NCBI GenBank assembly: GCA_023101885.1
Contig: JALPQD010000090.1
Span: 702,598-766,597 of the forward strand
Source: Typhlomys cinereus
Lineage: Eukaryota > Chordata > Mammalia > Rodentia > Platacanthomyidae
Reading direction: 5' to 3'
DNA: 64,000 nt
Shown one piece after another: positions 63,249 through 64,000 of this stretch. The stretch's first letter is position 1, and every line of letters begins with the position of its first letter. The notes beneath the pieces are model-generated. The model saw nothing but the letters and a program-made list of their open reading frames with translations, searched no databases and was not told where the DNA came from. A program made the position numbers and the translations under genes.

Positions 63249-64000
63249 ATGACTCTGATAGCTAAGGTGAATATCAACTTGACGGGATTTATAATTACCA
63301 TGGAAACAAATCTCTGCGCGGGTCTATGAGGGATTTTTTTTTTCCTGGATTGAGTTAATGAGGTGGGAAGACCCACCCCGGCGTGGATGACGTCATTCCG
63401 TTGGCTGGAGTCCCGCACGGTGCAGAAGGAAGGACGCGAGCTGAGCAGCAGTGTTCTACTCTCGGGGCCACGGTCTGACTGTGAGCCCCGCCCCCCACGG
63501 GCTCATGTGTTCGAATCCTTATCCCAACCTTCAGGTTTGGGAAGGTTGTGGCACTTTTAAGAGGTGGGACCTTGCTGGAGGAAAACAAGTCACGGCAGTG
63601 GGGGAGGTTTGGCATTCAGGCCCTGTTCTCTCTCTCTCTCACTCTCTCTTTCTCGTTCTCTTTCTGCATCTTCTGCCTTCTGATGATTGCAATGACCTAA
63701 ATAGTGCTTCTGCCTATACCTCTGCCTTCCGTTACACAGTACCCCCCATGATGGACTGTGTCCCCTCTGGAACTAAGAACCAAACAAATAGCCTTTTCTC
63801 CCTTTCTGCCTGGGTCTGAATATTGTCTCCCAGCCAAAGACAAGTGGCTGCAGCACTCTTCTTCCTGACCACAGAGACACAAAAGCGGCCAGTGCTGTCT
63901 GTCCCTACCATGCTGCCCCCCACAGCCCCCCGTCACCCTGTCCTCCCCACCATAAGGAAGCGACCTTCTTGAACTATAAGCCAGAATAGCCCTTCTCGTC
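63249..64000 (+). mobile_element. Nested LTR pair, runs off the window
   Basis: The outer, older MaLR-like LTR starts near TGATAGCTAAGGTGAATATC and AACTTGACGGGATTTATAAT, with GAAGACCCACCCCGGCGTGG. At about 63478 a second, MT-like LTR starts (TGTGAGCCCCGCCCCCCACG, GAGGTGGGACCTTGCTGGAG, CTCTGGAACTAAGAACCAAA). At about 63835 the outer type appears to resume (CTGACCACAGAGACACAAAA, CCATAAGGAAGCGACCTTCT, GAACTATAAGCCAGAATAGC). The joints are estimates; no TSD was verified. Confidence 0.5.

Overview
This is nuclear DNA from a rodent, almost certainly intergenic or deep intronic. The evidence is the repeat content: many copies of a tRNA-headed B2-superfamily SINE, 7SL-derived B1 monomers, B1-ID chimeras, B3-like SINEs, ORR1/MT-like MaLR LTRs, L1 3' ends with target-site duplications (TSDs), ancient MIR and MLT1-like fragments, and very dense CA, TC, GAAA and GGAA microsatellites. 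The SINE body downstream of the tRNA-like head differs from the mouse/rat B2 I know. That points to a mouse-related rodent outside Mus and Rattus. Jerboas and birch mice, which carry their own B2-superfamily SINE, are one possibility, but the species is inference. No protein-coding gene, tRNA, rRNA or other structural RNA gene could be recognised. Open frames of 60-250 codons are mostly microsatellite read-through, LTR antisense shadows or chance.

Layout. 0-9 kb: scattered SINEs, a minus-strand MaLR remnant with a tRNA-Leu-like primer binding site (4.5-5.9 kb), polypurine runs and a 24-bp minisatellite (8.4 kb). 9-13 kb: two 5'-truncated L1 insertions with intact TSDs, a MIR and a SINE. 13-21 kb: SINEs, a 300-bp polypurine tract, and a repeat-poor stretch (18.7-20.7 kb). 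21-31 kb: a cluster of ORR1-like LTRs in both orientations, one broken by a TTCC array. 31-37 kb: GC-richer unique DNA, a minus-strand solo ERV LTR with 5-bp TSD, a 19-bp minisatellite carrying TCACATGA, long GT tracts and nested SINEs. 37-45 kb: an L1 3'UTR, LTRs, and a minus-strand promoter-like block of 45-bp CCAAT/octamer repeats over a TATA box (40.6-40.8 kb). 45-52 kb: AT-rich and mostly unique DNA with MaLR pieces. 52-58 kb: three ERV-like LTRs with TATA and AATAAA signals, more MaLR LTRs, and a B3-like SINE split by an LTR. 58-64 kb: polypyrimidine DNA, a SINE split by an L1 tail, a 64-bp L1 insertion with perfect TSDs, a solo MaLR LTR with exact TSD, and a nested LTR pair running off the end.

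There is no gene system to reconstruct. What the window records is transposon history: layered insertions, microsatellites growing at one fixed point in a SINE, and LTR-derived promoter modules. The strongest candidate for something functional and undescribed is the 45-bp CCAAT/octamer array with its TATA box on the minus strand. All family assignments come from reading motifs and remembered consensus sequences, not from a database search; boundaries are good to about 10-20 bases unless a TSD is given.
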